From DASSNR01 sp036278935 (lineage in GTDB: Bacteria; Gemmatimonadota; Gemmatimonadetes; Gemmatimonadales; Gemmatimonadaceae): 47,465 bases of DNA. The DNA lies in contig DASUKA010000081.1 in the NCBI GenBank assembly GCA_036278935.1, forward strand, positions 1 through 47,465, in the 5' to 3' direction. The translations under genes were made by a program, and so were the position numbers. Shown here one piece after another: positions 1 through 9,424 of this stretch. Positions within the stretch are counted from its first letter, which is position 1. Every line of letters starts with the position of its first letter. The notes under the pieces were generated by a model. The model was not told where the DNA came from. It saw only the letters and a list, made by a program, of their open reading frames with translations, and ran no database searches.

Positions 1-792
1 GCGGTGTGGGCGATGCATGCCGCGGGCGACGGAAGTCGTGCGCTCGTCGCTGCGTTCTGGACGGTGCTGGCGACCGGTGCCGCCTGGGATGCCGTGCCCG
101 ATGTACGGCCGTTGCACGTCATGGTCGCTGGCCTTGCGAGCGCGGCCGGGATTGTGCTCGCGCTCCACGGACGTCTCGTGGCAATGGTGCTTGCGCTGGC
201 CGTGCACGTCGCGGTTTTCTCGGTGCTCCTGCGGCGCGCGCGCTCGCGCGCGCTGCTCGTGCCCCTTGCCGCGGCGCTCGCGCTCGCCGTTGCGATGAGC
301 TTCATCCTCCTCGCGCGGCGTCCCGCATTCGCGTACGTCCCGTTTTTCACGCCCGCATCCGCGGCGGCGCTCGCCACGGCCGCAGCATGCTGGTGGCTCT
401 GGCGGCAGAGCAGGGACATGCCTCGGAATGGAGCGGGCGGTCCCGGTGTCGACCTGCGCTGGCCCACCGGAGCGCTGGCCGCGCTCGTCACCTTTTTCTG
501 GTGCCACGCCGAGCTCTCGCACGCCTTCACGCCGGACGTCGCGATCTTCCTGCTGGTCGTGTACTTCGCGCTTGCGGGCGTTGCCGCCATCTTCGTCGGG
601 CGCCGCTACGCGCTCACCGCGGCGCGCGCGGCGGGTCTTGCGCTCGCACTGTACGCCGCGCTCAAGGCCATCCTCCGCGCCTGGAACTACGGCGCGGTGG
701 GACTCAAAGTGGGAAGCTGCGTGCTGGCCGGTGCGTTTCTCTTTGCCGTGGCCTACTGGTATCGCGGGCGGAGTGATGTAGAACGGGCGTGA
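1..792 (+). CDS. Multi-pass membrane protein, DUF2339-like, C-terminal part (5' end outside window)
   Basis: The reading frame is open from base 1, so the true start lies upstream and only the C-terminal part (about 264 residues) is visible. It is almost entirely hydrophobic, with about seven predicted membrane segments rich in Ala, Leu and Val, and short Arg-rich loops. It ends with a hydrophobic helix followed by a Tyr-Trp-Tyr-Arg tail. This pattern, with a short amphipathic linker (LKAILRAWNYGAVGLK) before the last helix, resembles the C-terminus of the large DUF2339 integral membrane proteins, whose function is not established. No catalytic motif is visible. The family call rests on overall pattern; another polytopic membrane family is possible. 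Confidence 0.55.
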   Translation, partial: AVWAMHAAGDGSRALVAAFWTVLATGAAWDAVPDVRPLHVMVAGLASAAGIVLALHGRLVAMVLALAVHVAVFSVLLRRARSRALLVPLAAALALAVAMSFILLARRPAFAYVPFFTPASAAALATAAACWWLWRQSRDMPRNGAGGPGVDLRWPTGALAALVTFFWCHAELSHAFTPDVAIFLLVVYFALAGVAAIFVGRRYALTAARAAGLALALYAALKAILRAWNYGAVGLKVGSCVLAGAFLFAVAYWYRGRSDVERA

Positions 793-903
793 TACCCCCG
801 TTGGGAGTGGTGGTCACATCCGCGGCGCGGGAACGGCGCCACGGCTCCGCGGCGCCACGCCGCTGCTGGCACGCTCCCTGCCGCCTGCACCGTGGGAGGA
901 ATT

Positions 904-1926
904 ATGGCGCAGGACAGGAATCGCAACCGAGCGCGCCCCGCGCGCGAGACGGAACAGAGTGCCGCATCATCGGATCCAGCAGCACGCGGCGGCGCGCCCG
1001 ATCAGCCACGTCCCATTGCCGCGGTGCCGCACGCCGATGCACCGGAGCACTCCTCAACGCCGGGCCCGGCCTTCTACGCGCGGGCGCAACGCCGTCAGTC
1101 GTCACGCCGTGGTACGGGCGTGCAGGCTCGCCCGGAGGTCGGCCGCGCAGAGGGTGGGGGCACACCGTCCATGGAGGACATCGCGCGGGGCTACGGCGTG
1201 GAGCGCGGCGGTCTGTACGGTTCGCGCTCCGCATACACGCTGGGGCGCGAGACCGATACGGCGTTCCGGAATCGGGCGGAGTCCGTGTCCCCATACTTCG
1301 GCGACAACCTGGGCACAGGGTTGGGCTACGGCGCGTCTGAACGATCGGATCTGGGACCCGGCATCGGTGCCAATCGCGCGTACGGCTACGGCGCGGTGCC
1401 GAGCTACGCCGCACTCCCGCGCTACGGCGCAACTGGCCTGGCTCGCAACGCGGCGCGCCGCACGCCCTGGCGCCGCGAGCCGCTCACCGTGCGCGAGATG
1501 CTGGCCGCGAGCGGCAGCACGGTGCGTCCCGACACGCTGCTGCGCGAGGCCGCGCGTATCATGCGCGAGGAGCGCGTCTGGCTGGTGCCCGTCGTGGATG
1601 ACGACGGGGTGCTGCACGGCGTGGTGACCGACCACGACATCGTCACACGTGCGGTGGCTGACGGTCAGGATCCGGCGCGGACACGTACGGCCGACATCAT
1701 GACACGCGACGCCGATGCCGTGACCTCGGACGAATCGGTGATCGACGTGATCAGTCTCATGGGAGAGCGGCACCTCCGCCGCGTGCCCGTGGTGGACGCG
1801 CGCGACCGGCTTCTTGGTGTCGTCTCGATGGCGGACATCGCCGCCCGCGCCGACTTCGACACCGAACTCCAGTCCGCACTCGAAGACATCACGCTGCGCC
1901 GGTCGTTCTGGCGCGAGCTGGAGTAG
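904..1926 (+). CDS. CBS-pair protein with long Gly/Tyr/Arg-rich N-terminal region
   Basis: A 340-residue protein. I place the start at ATG 904 because GGGAGGA at 894-900 sits immediately upstream; an in-frame GTG at 892 would put the ribosome site inside the gene. Residues about 1-190 are low complexity, hydrophilic and rich in Gly, Tyr, Arg and Ala (repeated Tyr-Gly and Arg-Tyr-Gly steps), and look disordered. Residues about 197-325 form two tandem CBS motifs, starting at LTVREMLAA and ending near GVVSMADIAARAD. CBS pairs usually bind adenosyl nucleotides such as AMP, ATP or SAM and regulate a partner. There is no attached enzyme or transporter domain, so the partner is unknown. The stand-alone CBS pair is clear; the role of the tail is not. 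Confidence 0.85.
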   Translation: MAQDRNRNRARPARETEQSAASSDPAARGGAPDQPRPIAAVPHADAPEHSSTPGPAFYARAQRRQSSRRGTGVQARPEVGRAEGGGTPSMEDIARGYGVERGGLYGSRSAYTLGRETDTAFRNRAESVSPYFGDNLGTGLGYGASERSDLGPGIGANRAYGYGAVPSYAALPRYGATGLARNAARRTPWRREPLTVREMLAASGSTVRPDTLLREAARIMREERVWLVPVVDDDGVLHGVVTDHDIVTRAVADGQDPARTRTADIMTRDADAVTSDESVIDVISLMGERHLRRVPVVDARDRLLGVVSMADIAARADFDTELQSALEDITLRRSFWRELE

Positions 1927-2225
1927 CGCGAGCGCGGATCGGCGGGATCGCAGCGACATGGAGAGGCAGGGGATGCGCGAGGCGCGCGCGTCTCAGACTC
2001 TCGGCGGCTTCGGGAAATTCCTCGCCAGTGAATGGCCGAAAACATCACCCTTGTGTCCTGAAGTAGCCCTTTACATTCGCGTAAAACACGTATCCTTGGT
2101 CAGGTAGCGATGCCGCATCCGGGATCGCCAACTCCTCGCGAACCAGGAGGTGCTCCACCCAGCCAACCGCGTGAGGCCGGTCGTGCCGTCTGTTCTATTC
2201 ATCTCCTTCCGAGGAGGGCCGATCG
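1927..2225. other. 299-bp non-coding stretch before the lipoprotein gene
   Basis: No convincing gene. Base composition falls from the GC-rich CBS gene to a more AT-containing patch at about 2020-2100. A promoter-like pair, TTTACA at 2070-2075 and TATCCT at 2091-2096, has a 15-nt spacer, shorter than the usual 17, so I do not call it a promoter. The Shine-Dalgarno of the next gene, GAGGAGGG at 2211-2218, closes the stretch. Confidence 0.5.
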
Positions 2226-3284
2226 ATGTCCAGTCGCCGATTCCGCACTTCACCCAGCGCTGCTGCTCCGGCGCAGGGGACTCCGCCGTTCGTGGAACAT
2301 GCTCCTCTCTTCCGAGCGTACCGATGTTCATGGTCGGTAGTTCTGGTGTTGAGCTGCGTCATCGAGCTCACCGCGTGCACCGAGAGCAGCCAGCCCACCG
2401 CAGCGCCCGTGACGAGGGCCAACGCGGCAGCGTATGTGACGGGCGCCGCGGCTCGATCACTCAACGCAGAAGGGCAGTTCGTTCTTCCGTCGCCTAATCT
2501 CTCAGGCCCATACCCGCAACTGACCAAGGCGCAGGCTGTGGCGCTGGCGACCGGGATCCTGAGGGACTTCGCGCGGTTCATTTGGAAGGGGATCGAGGCC
2601 GAGCACGGCGCCTTCATAGACTCAGCCGATCTGCGGCCCTGTCCAGAAGTGTACTATGCCGAATCGCCCTACCAGCCGCCGGGAGCATCGGTCGACCGGA
2701 TGCACCGTAATTTCGCAGGGCCTTACTGGCTTGTGTCATTCTGTTCCTCAGCGGGTGTCGCGCAGTTGAGCGTCCCGGTTGCCGCGTATGCGACTAATAT
2801 GATCCTCCGCAATGGACACGTCGGATGGACCAAGGATACGCGGATTCGCGGCGCGGAGACCTTTCCCAAGGGTATCCCACTGGGAACTACCTACCCCGTA
2901 GCTCCAGAGAATGCCGTGGAATTGGTGGCGAGCGAGACAGGGAGGCGAGTGAAGAATGTTCCGGAATTGATCCAACGCACTATTGGGTATCCTCCTCAGT
3001 ACGCGGTGTGGAAACTCGTCCTGGACGCGCCCGTGCCAGTGCGAGTACTTGCGACTGCGGCGGAGTCCGACGACTCCGTGCTGTATGTTGGTGCGGATGA
3101 GTTCTCGCCCAACAAACTCGCCGTTTTCCGGGGAAACACTGTACCCGGGAGGGAGCCTCCGGAGATCCTTCGATCCATTCCTGATCATGATGTGCATAAG
3201 CCACGCGTGAGGGTTCCCCTCGTTCGAAGCACTGGTGTGCCGCGAGACTTCGAACGTGTCGCCATTCTGCCCACGAGGAGGTGA
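2226..3284 (+). CDS. Putative lipoprotein, unknown function
   Basis: A 352-residue protein of no family I recognise. ATG 2226 is preceded by a strong GAGGAGGG site seven bases upstream. The N-terminus is odd: about 33 polar residues come before a hydrophobic stretch (SVVLVLSCVIELTAC), which ends in a lipobox-like LTAC with Cys 51 as the possible lipidated residue. An in-frame GTG near 2292 would give a more normal lipoprotein signal but lacks a good ribosome site. The mature part is soluble, with scattered Cys and Trp and no recognisable catalytic motif. Its stop lies only three bases before the next start, so the two form an operon. Composition is less GC-rich than the flanking genes, suggesting an accessory cassette. 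Confidence 0.65.
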   Translation: MSSRRFRTSPSAAAPAQGTPPFVEHAPLFRAYRCSWSVVLVLSCVIELTACTESSQPTAAPVTRANAAAYVTGAAARSLNAEGQFVLPSPNLSGPYPQLTKAQAVALATGILRDFARFIWKGIEAEHGAFIDSADLRPCPEVYYAESPYQPPGASVDRMHRNFAGPYWLVSFCSSAGVAQLSVPVAAYATNMILRNGHVGWTKDTRIRGAETFPKGIPLGTTYPVAPENAVELVASETGRRVKNVPELIQRTIGYPPQYAVWKLVLDAPVPVRVLATAAESDDSVLYVGADEFSPNKLAVFRGNTVPGREPPEILRSIPDHDVHKPRVRVPLVRSTGVPRDFERVAILPTRR

Positions 3285-3287
3285 GCC

Positions 3288-4298
3288 ATGTACGCCCCTG
3301 TTTATGCTGCACTTGCCGTTCTGTGGGTTGGCATGAGCACAACGTGCTCGGACGGGCCACTCAACTGCTATGTGGACGGCGATCTTGCGTGGAGAAATGC
3401 GGGTCTCAACGTTGAGCGCGACGATCCACGGGATTGTCCGTACGGTGTGTCGTATCCAGGCGCGAACGTACTGTATTCGTTCAAAATCCTCGCGCCGGAC
3501 ACGATCTACGACGGAAGGGAGACAAGCATCTAGGTGTACAACAGCCTCGGCGTACTCGTCAGTAGTTCACTCGGGGCAGTCGAACCGTACATATTCGACT
3601 ATCCCTATGCTGAAGCGATCCACATCGGTGGTTTCGCCGGGGCAAGCAATGACATTGGCCCCATCAGAGATAGTGCGGTCGCGACTTCGGAGGTATCCAC
3701 AGGTGGTGTATTCGAGGGGGACGTGGCGCACGGCTGGGCTGTGATGAGCGGAGCCGTGGTGGCCTTCACTGACCTCGTCGGTCCCACGACTGTGACGGCC
3801 GGGGAGGGCAGCACGTGGCATGGCGGTGCATCGCCAAGCACGAGCCCCCCGATCTCCTTTGGATACCAGTGGCGCGTCAACGGCCAGAATCAGAGCGGTG
3901 CGACCCAATCGGCTTACTCCAATGGATTCGCCCTCCCGGGCGCGTACACGGTCGGGGCCATCATGACCTACGCCGATGGCGTCGCCGATACCAACACCGT
4001 TACAGTAACGAGCGTCTTCGGCGTGCACATCTCTGGCCCGAATCCGCTCGATCCCAACCAGGGTGAGGGGCATTATGAGGCCGTCGTGCCGGGCGGCGTG
4101 GCACCGTTCAGCTACCAGTGGTGGCTGGACGGGAATCCTACGAGCACGTCAAGCTCGTTCGACAGTTTCATCGGGATGCCGAGCTCAACGCATGAGCTGA
4201 AGCTCCGAGTCGCCGATGCGCAGAGCCACGTGGCCAACACCACGATGTCAGTGTTTGTGACCGCCGGCGGCACATGCCTGCAGCCGCCTTGTCCGTAG
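3288..4298 (+). pseudogene. Secreted Ig/PKD-like repeat protein interrupted by an in-frame TAG
   Basis: A single frame runs from ATG 3288 (Shine-Dalgarno GAGGAGGT a few bases upstream) to the stop at 4298 but is broken by TAG at 3531-3533. The first part (81 residues) starts with a hydrophobic, signal-like segment. The second part (254 residues in frame) contains two Ig/PKD-type beta-sandwich segments, each with the typical Tyr-Gln-Trp core (FGYQWRVNGQ and FSYQWWLDGN) and a following Ala-Tyr-Thr or Leu-Lys-Leu-Arg strand. A GTG directly after the TAG could restart translation but has no ribosome site of its own, and the product would lack a signal peptide. I infer one former surface or secreted protein, either nonsense-mutated or affected by a base-call error. 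Confidence 0.7.
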
Positions 4299-4450
4299 GC
4301 GATCCGTCGCGAATCGTGGTGTGGTCAGGAACGTGAGGGAGCAACGGGGAAGAAGGAGAAGGACGCTGCCACAGTGACATGGCGGGCCTTCCGGTGCTGA
4401 CTGTTCGTGTCGGTGCCCGGGATGCCCGCCACTTCCGTGAGCAGCACTTG

Positions 4451-4876
4451 CTACTCCGGCATATCTCGCCGCCGCCGCTTGGTCTCGCTGCGCCGCCGCT
4501 TGTCCTCCAGCCGCGCCTCCCGGGATGCGCGCGATGGCCTGGTCGCGATCCGCCGTTTGGGAACGATCAGCGCACGGCGCACCAGCTCCGCCAGGCGCTC
4601 CTCGGCCGCCGCCCGGTTCTGCAGCTGACTCCGGCTCTCGCTTGCCACTACGCGCACGCTGCCGTTCGCGTCCATGCGCGTGGCAAGACGCCGGAGCACT
4701 CTCGCGCGCTCGGCATCCGACAACGCCTCGCTCGCGCGGACATTCCAGAGCAGCTCAATGCGCGTGGATGAGGTGTTCACATGCTGGCCGCCCGGTCCGC
4801 CGGAGCGTGTGGCGTGCACCACGAGCTCCGAGCGCGGGATGGTCACCGTGTCCGTGACCCGCAATCCGTCGCTCAT
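4451..4876 (-). CDS. arfB: Peptidyl-tRNA hydrolase of the ArfB (YaeJ) ribosome-rescue type
   Basis: A 141-residue single-domain RF-1-like protein. It carries the GGQ motif at residues 29-31 in the context RSGGPGGQHVN, the loop that hydrolyses peptidyl-tRNA in the ribosomal P site. The C-terminus is a basic tail rich in Arg and Lys (about residues 112-141), which in ArfB enters the empty mRNA channel of stalled ribosomes. Length matches ArfB (about 140) and excludes full release factors, since the codon-recognition domains are absent. The ATG overlaps the stop of the upstream CNNM/CorC gene (ATGA on the minus strand), so the two are co-transcribed. Assignment is by motif and size and is firm. 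Confidence 0.92.
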   Translation of the reverse strand: MSDGLRVTDTVTIPRSELVVHATRSGGPGGQHVNTSSTRIELLWNVRASEALSDAERARVLRRLATRMDANGSVRVVASESRSQLQNRAAAEERLAELVRRALIVPKRRIATRPSRASREARLEDKRRRSETKRRRRDMPE

Positions 4877-6216
4877 GCGGTGACCTTCCCCTCGGTGCCG
4901 GCGCGGTGCACGCGCACGGCCGCCACGCGGCGGCCATCCATCGCGACCACTTCAAGCTCCCCGCCGGGAAAGGGGACGCGATCGCCCACCTTCGGCAGTC
5001 GTCCAAGCCGCGAGAACACGAAGCCACCGAGCGTGGACCAGCTCCCGCCCGGGATGGCGATGTGGTGGTCCGAGCGCACATCGATGAGCGAGAGGGAGCC
5101 CGCCAGCTCGAGCACGCCGTTCATCTCGACGGCTTCGCGCGCGGCCACGTCGTACTCGTCCGCGATGTCGCCGATGACCTCTTCCACCAGGTCTTCCAGC
5201 GTGATGATCCCCGCCGTTCCGCCGTACTCGTCCAGCACGACGGCCATGTGGGCGCGCGTGCGGCGCAGATCGTCCAGCACGCGCTCCGCGCCGCGCGTGT
5301 CGGGGACGTACAGCGCCTCACGCACGAAGTGCTGCAGCGAGAAGGGCGTCTCATCGGGGGCGATCCAGAGATCCTTCGCCACGAAAATCCCGACCACGTC
5401 GTCCAGTGATTCGCGATAGACGGGGTAGCGCGAGTAGCGCTCGCGTTGCAGCGTGGTGCGCACGTCGTCCTCCGTCGCGTCGAGCGGGAGCGCGGCGATC
5501 TCCGTGCGCGGCCGCATCACGTCGCGCACCTTCTTGTTGTGAAAGTCGAATACGCCGGCCAGCATCGCGCTGTCGGTCTCGTCGAGCAGACCGTGTGCGG
5601 TGGTCTGCATTACGAGCAGGCGCAGTTCCTCCGGTGAATGGACCCGCGCGGTCTCACTCACCGTCTGGAGGCCGACCAGACGCACCAGTGCCTGCGCGGA
5701 GGCGTTGAGCAGCCAGGTGAATGGCGCCGTCGCCGCCGCGAACCAGCGCAGCGGTCGCACCAGAATGCGGCTGATCCCTTCGGGATTCGTGAGGGCGATG
5801 GTACGGGGCGCCAGCTCGCCCAGCACAATCTGCAGGTACGTGATGACCAGGAACGCCGCGATGCTGGCCGCGACCGTGTGCGCGACGGCGGAGGGCACCG
5901 CGAACCCCGCCCACCGGAACAGCGCCTCGAACACGGCGCCCATCGTGTTCTCGCCGATGTAGCCCAGTCCCAACGAGGTGAGCGTGATGCCGAGCTGTGT
6001 GGCGGAGAGGTATCGGGTGATGCGGTCGAGCGTCTGTTGCACGGCGCGCGCGCTGCGATCCCCGCGGGCCGCCAGCGCGTCCACCCGACTGCGCCGCGAG
6101 CTCACCAGTGCGAATTCCGTCGCCACGAAGAACGCGTTCGCCAGCACCAGCAACAGGACGCCCAGCAGCCGGAGCGCGATGGCGCCGAGCGCGAGCTGCT
6201 CTATCGGACTTTCCAC
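4873..6216 (-). CDS. CNNM/CorC-family (HlyC-type) membrane protein with CBS pair
   Basis: A 447-residue protein with the standard order of the family. Residues about 10-200 are the DUF21/CNNM transmembrane domain, with a hydrophobic first helix (LRLLGVLLLVLANAFFVATE) and the FALVSSRRSR turn. Residues about 220-340 form a CBS pair (VRDVMRPRTEIAALP and VLDEYGGTAGIITLEDLVEE). Residues about 355-440 form the CorC_HlyC C-terminal domain. The start is GTG 6216 with AAGGGG about five bases upstream. Relatives are implicated in Mg2+/Co2+ export; 'hemolysin' is a historical label. It is transcribed away from the pilS-like gene across a 155-bp divergent region and overlaps arfB downstream. Confidence 0.92.
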   Translation of the reverse strand: MESPIEQLALGAIALRLLGVLLLVLANAFFVATEFALVSSRRSRVDALAARGDRSARAVQQTLDRITRYLSATQLGITLTSLGLGYIGENTMGAVFEALFRWAGFAVPSAVAHTVAASIAAFLVITYLQIVLGELAPRTIALTNPEGISRILVRPLRWFAAATAPFTWLLNASAQALVRLVGLQTVSETARVHSPEELRLLVMQTTAHGLLDETDSAMLAGVFDFHNKKVRDVMRPRTEIAALPLDATEDDVRTTLQRERYSRYPVYRESLDDVVGIFVAKDLWIAPDETPFSLQHFVREALYVPDTRGAERVLDDLRRTRAHMAVVLDEYGGTAGIITLEDLVEEVIGDIADEYDVAAREAVEMNGVLELAGSLSLIDVRSDHHIAIPGGSWSTLGGFVFSRLGRLPKVGDRVPFPGGELEVVAMDGRRVAAVRVHRAGTEGKVTA

Positions 6217-6371
6217 GTAACCCCTTTCACGCGTTGGTCGTCGAAGATATAGCGAAACACCACCGGCGGCGGAACGCCGACAGGCCCGTCAACGCGCGAG
6301 TCTGCAAGAGTCTATCCGCCCCGCTGCCATCTGTTCTACACCCCGGACGATTGAGCGTGCGCCCCATATCG

Positions 6372-8012
6372 ATGTTCGAGCCGCGACGCGTGCTCCGATG
6401 GATATATGTTGGCCGGCTGTGCCTTGCGGCGGCAATCTATGTCGCCGCCGTCGTGGCGTGGCAGCAGACCGACGCGCGCCTGATTCTCGCGGCGTCGCTG
6501 GCGCTCGTCGTCGCGGTGGCCTTCACCGCCGCTTCCGGTTGGTACCAGTTTGCCCACCGCGGCACCCGGCTGGGTGCGGGCTTCCGCTACGTGCAGCCGG
6601 TGTTCGACCTGGTGCTCGTGACCGCCGCCGTTCACGTCACCGGCGGAGCATCGTCGCAATTCGCGGCGCTGTACATTCTGGTGATGGTGGCCGCGTCGCT
6701 CCTGCTGCCGGTCCGAGGGACGCTGCTCATCGCCATGCTGGGCATCCTACTATACGTGGCGGACGGCGTGCTCATCCGTTGGGCGCCCGTCAACATGACG
6801 CTCGCGCTGCAGCTCGCCGTATTTGCCGTCGTGGCGTTCGCCACCGCGTATCTGAGCGCGCGACTGCAGGAGGCCGGCATGACGCGCGAGGAGTTGGAGG
6901 CCGAGCTCGCGCGCACGCGACTGCAGGCGGACGACATCCTGCGCACCATCCGCAGCGGCATCATCACGGTGGATGCACGCGGCCGGCTGTTGTTCGCCAA
7001 CCCGGCGGCCGGGATGCTGCTCGGCTTCGACGCCGATGCGATGCTGGGGCGCGAGCTCGCCGACGTGCTGGGTGCAACAGCGCCAGATCTTGCCAACGCG
7101 CTCGATCGCGCGGTGCGGTTCCGCGTGGGAGTGGCGCGTGACGAAGCGGTCATTACCGTGGGCGGCCGGACATTTCCGATCGGCCTGACGACCACCACCA
7201 TTGGTGCGGACGGCGCGCCCGACGGCATGTCGGCCACCGCCATTTTTCAGGACATTTCGGGGAACAAGCACCTGGAGGAGCTCCGTCTGCGCGCGCAGCG
7301 GCTCGAGGCCGTGGCCGAGCTCAGCGCGGCGTTGGCCCATGAGATCAAGAACCCGCTCGCCTCCATCCGCAGTGCCGTGGAGCAGCTGGCACGCGCGCCG
7401 CGCGCCACAGCGGACGAACGGACGCTGGGAGCGCTCATCGTGCGCGAGTCCGATCGCCTGTCGCGGCTTCTCTCGGAGTTCCTCGATTTCGCGCGGGTGC
7501 GCGCCACGCGGGATCAACCGGTGGACGTGAGCGCCATCGCGCGCGCGGCCACCAGCCTGGCCGCCGCCCATCCGGATTGCAAGCGCGGCGTGCGCGTGCG
7601 CTGCATCGCGCCGCATACGCCACTGCTCGTGGAGGGCGACGAGGATCTGCTGCACCGCGCGGTATTCAACATCGCGCTCAACGCGGTGCAGGCGTCGCCG
7701 GAGATGGGCGAGGTGAGCGTGGAAGTCTCGGCCGTGCCCGTCGAGCAGATCCCGCAGGGCGTGCGCTTCACCGGCGGGGCAGTGGCGCTCCGGGTGTACG
7801 ATCATGGTCCCGGCATCCCCGCCGAGATCCGCGACCGGGTGTTCGATCCCTTCTTCACGACCAAGGCGGGCGGCACCGGTCTGGGACTTCCGATCGTCCA
7901 CCGCGCCATCGAGGCGCATCGAGGCTTCGTGTTCGTGGACAGTAGCGCGCATGGCACACGCTTCACCGTGCTGCTGCCCTGCTCGCGCGCCGCGCTGGCG
8001 GAGGCGGTATGA
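6372..8012 (+). CDS. pilS: PilS-like membrane histidine kinase (6TM-PAS-HisKA-HATPase)
   Basis: A 546-residue sensor kinase counted from ATG 6372; TTG 6351 is an alternative and no clear ribosome site decides between them. Residues about 8-165 hold about six membrane helices, as in PilS. A PAS domain follows at about 185-295. The H box is LAHEIKNPL with the phospho-accepting His at about 323. The ATPase has an N box (NIALNAVQA, about 433-441), a G1 box (DHGPGIP, about 477) and a G2 box (GGTGLGLPI, about 501). The gene overlaps the downstream sigma-54 activator by four bases (ATGA), fixing them as a pair. The six-helix sensor and the pilin and pilMNOPQ genes that follow favour PilS over NtrB, but no functional proof is visible. 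Confidence 0.8.
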   Translation: MFEPRRVLRWIYVGRLCLAAAIYVAAVVAWQQTDARLILAASLALVVAVAFTAASGWYQFAHRGTRLGAGFRYVQPVFDLVLVTAAVHVTGGASSQFAALYILVMVAASLLLPVRGTLLIAMLGILLYVADGVLIRWAPVNMTLALQLAVFAVVAFATAYLSARLQEAGMTREELEAELARTRLQADDILRTIRSGIITVDARGRLLFANPAAGMLLGFDADAMLGRELADVLGATAPDLANALDRAVRFRVGVARDEAVITVGGRTFPIGLTTTTIGADGAPDGMSATAIFQDISGNKHLEELRLRAQRLEAVAELSAALAHEIKNPLASIRSAVEQLARAPRATADERTLGALIVRESDRLSRLLSEFLDFARVRATRDQPVDVSAIARAATSLAAAHPDCKRGVRVRCIAPHTPLLVEGDEDLLHRAVFNIALNAVQASPEMGEVSVEVSAVPVEQIPQGVRFTGGAVALRVYDHGPGIPAEIRDRVFDPFFTTKAGGTGLGLPIVHRAIEAHRGFVFVDSSAHGTRFTVLLPCSRAALAEAV

Positions 8013-9385
8013 GTGCCACCCATACTCCCCCCAGCGTCCTCGTCATCGACGATGAGACCGGCATTGTGGAGACGCTCGGCATCCTGCTCCGGAACGAAGG
8101 CTTCACGGCGCACGTAGCGCTCGGCGGCCGCCAGGGGCTCGAGAAGATCGCCGCCCTCACTCCCGATGCCGTCCTGTGCGATGTGCGCATGCCGGGTGTG
8201 GGCGGCCTCGAGATCCTGGCTGCCGCACGCGACAAGGATCCTGATCTGCCGGTGATCCTCATGACCGCGCAGGCGGATCTCCGCTCGGCCATCGAGGCGG
8301 TGAACAAGGGGGCGTACTACTTCATCCAGAAGCCGTTTGTCAACGATGACATCATCGCCATTCTGCGCCGCGCGACCGAACACCGGCAGCTGAGCGCCGA
8401 GAACCGTTCCCTCAAGCAGGAGATCCGCCGCCGCGAGGCGGGCGTGGACGACGTGCCGGTCGGGGGCAGTCAGCTCTGGCGCGACGTGCTCGAGCTGGCG
8501 GAGACGGTAGCTCCCACCGATTCCACCGTGCTGATCCAGGGCGAGTCGGGAACGGGAAAGGAGGTGCTCGCGCGCTACATCCACCAGCGCTCCCAGCGCG
8601 CCGACGCCGACTTTCTGTCCATCAACTGCGGGGCGCTGCCGGAAAGCCTGCTGGAGAGCGAGCTGTTCGGCCACGTGAAGGGGTCGTTCACCGGCGCCGT
8701 GAAAGACAAGGCTGGTCTGTTTACCGCCGCTGCCCGCGGGACGTTCTTCCTCGACGAGATCGGGGAGACGATGGCCTCCACGCAGGTGAAGTTGCTGCGC
8801 GTCTTGCAGGAGCGGGAGATCATTCCGGTCGGAGCCACGGCGGCCATTCCCGTGGATACCCGGGTCATCGCCGCCACCAATCGCAACCTGGAGGAAGAGA
8901 TCAACCGGGGGAGCTTCCGCAGCGATCTCTTCTACCGGCTCAATGTGTTCGCCATCCATCTGCCGCCGCTGCGCGATCGGCGCGATGACATTCCGATGTT
9001 GGCGGATGCCTTTCTGCGCCGGAGTGCGATCAAGCGCGGGAAGGACGCTCGCCGGCTGACTGAAGCGGCGCTGGATGCCATGCAGCGCTATCGCTGGCCA
9101 GGCAACGTGCGCGAGCTGGAGAACGCGCTGGAGCGCGCGATCATCGTGAGCGATGGCGACGTGATCGACGCGGACGATCTGCCCGAGCGCATCACGCAGC
9201 GCGAGCAGGAATTGCTCACGGGTGAGCGTGTGGCGGCCAACCCGACGCTGGATGCCATCGAGCGCGCGTACATCATGTGGGTGCTCCAATCCGAGGACGG
9301 CAACAAGAACCGCGCGGCCGATGTGCTGGGGATCAACCCCTCCACGCTGTATCGCAAGCTCTCACGGTACGGCGTCGATGTCTAA
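8009..9385 (+). CDS. pilR: PilR-like sigma-54-dependent response regulator
   Basis: A 458-residue NtrC-family activator. The receiver (about 1-125) has the phospho-accepting Asp at 58 (LCDVRMPG) and the conserved Lys near 107. The AAA+ domain has Walker A GESGTGKE at about 178-185 and a Walker B ending FLDEIGE. The sigma-54 contact loop reads GSFTGA at about 225-230 instead of GAFTGA, keeping the critical Thr. A Fis-type helix-turn-helix ends the protein (GNKNRAADVLGINPSTLYRKL). It is presumably phosphorylated by the overlapping PilS-like kinase and would activate a -24/-12 promoter; a candidate lies about 3 kb downstream before the first pilin gene. Confidence 0.82.
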   Translation: MSATHTPPSVLVIDDETGIVETLGILLRNEGFTAHVALGGRQGLEKIAALTPDAVLCDVRMPGVGGLEILAAARDKDPDLPVILMTAQADLRSAIEAVNKGAYYFIQKPFVNDDIIAILRRATEHRQLSAENRSLKQEIRRREAGVDDVPVGGSQLWRDVLELAETVAPTDSTVLIQGESGTGKEVLARYIHQRSQRADADFLSINCGALPESLLESELFGHVKGSFTGAVKDKAGLFTAAARGTFFLDEIGETMASTQVKLLRVLQEREIIPVGATAAIPVDTRVIAATNRNLEEEINRGSFRSDLFYRLNVFAIHLPPLRDRRDDIPMLADAFLRRSAIKRGKDARRLTEAALDAMQRYRWPGNVRELENALERAIIVSDGDVIDADDLPERITQREQELLTGERVAANPTLDAIERAYIMWVLQSEDGNKNRAADVLGINPSTLYRKLSRYGVDV

Positions 9386-9424
9386 TCGTACCCGATCCCC
9401 AGTCGAGCGTGGGAGGCACGTGGC

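Noticed and set aside
2070..2096. TTTACA...TATCCT promoter before the lipoprotein gene
   Set aside because: A 15-nt spacer and only moderate -10 agreement make this too weak to list.
4379..4771. + strand frame opposite arfB
   Set aside because: It is a GC-rich shadow of arfB with no ribosome site or known domain.
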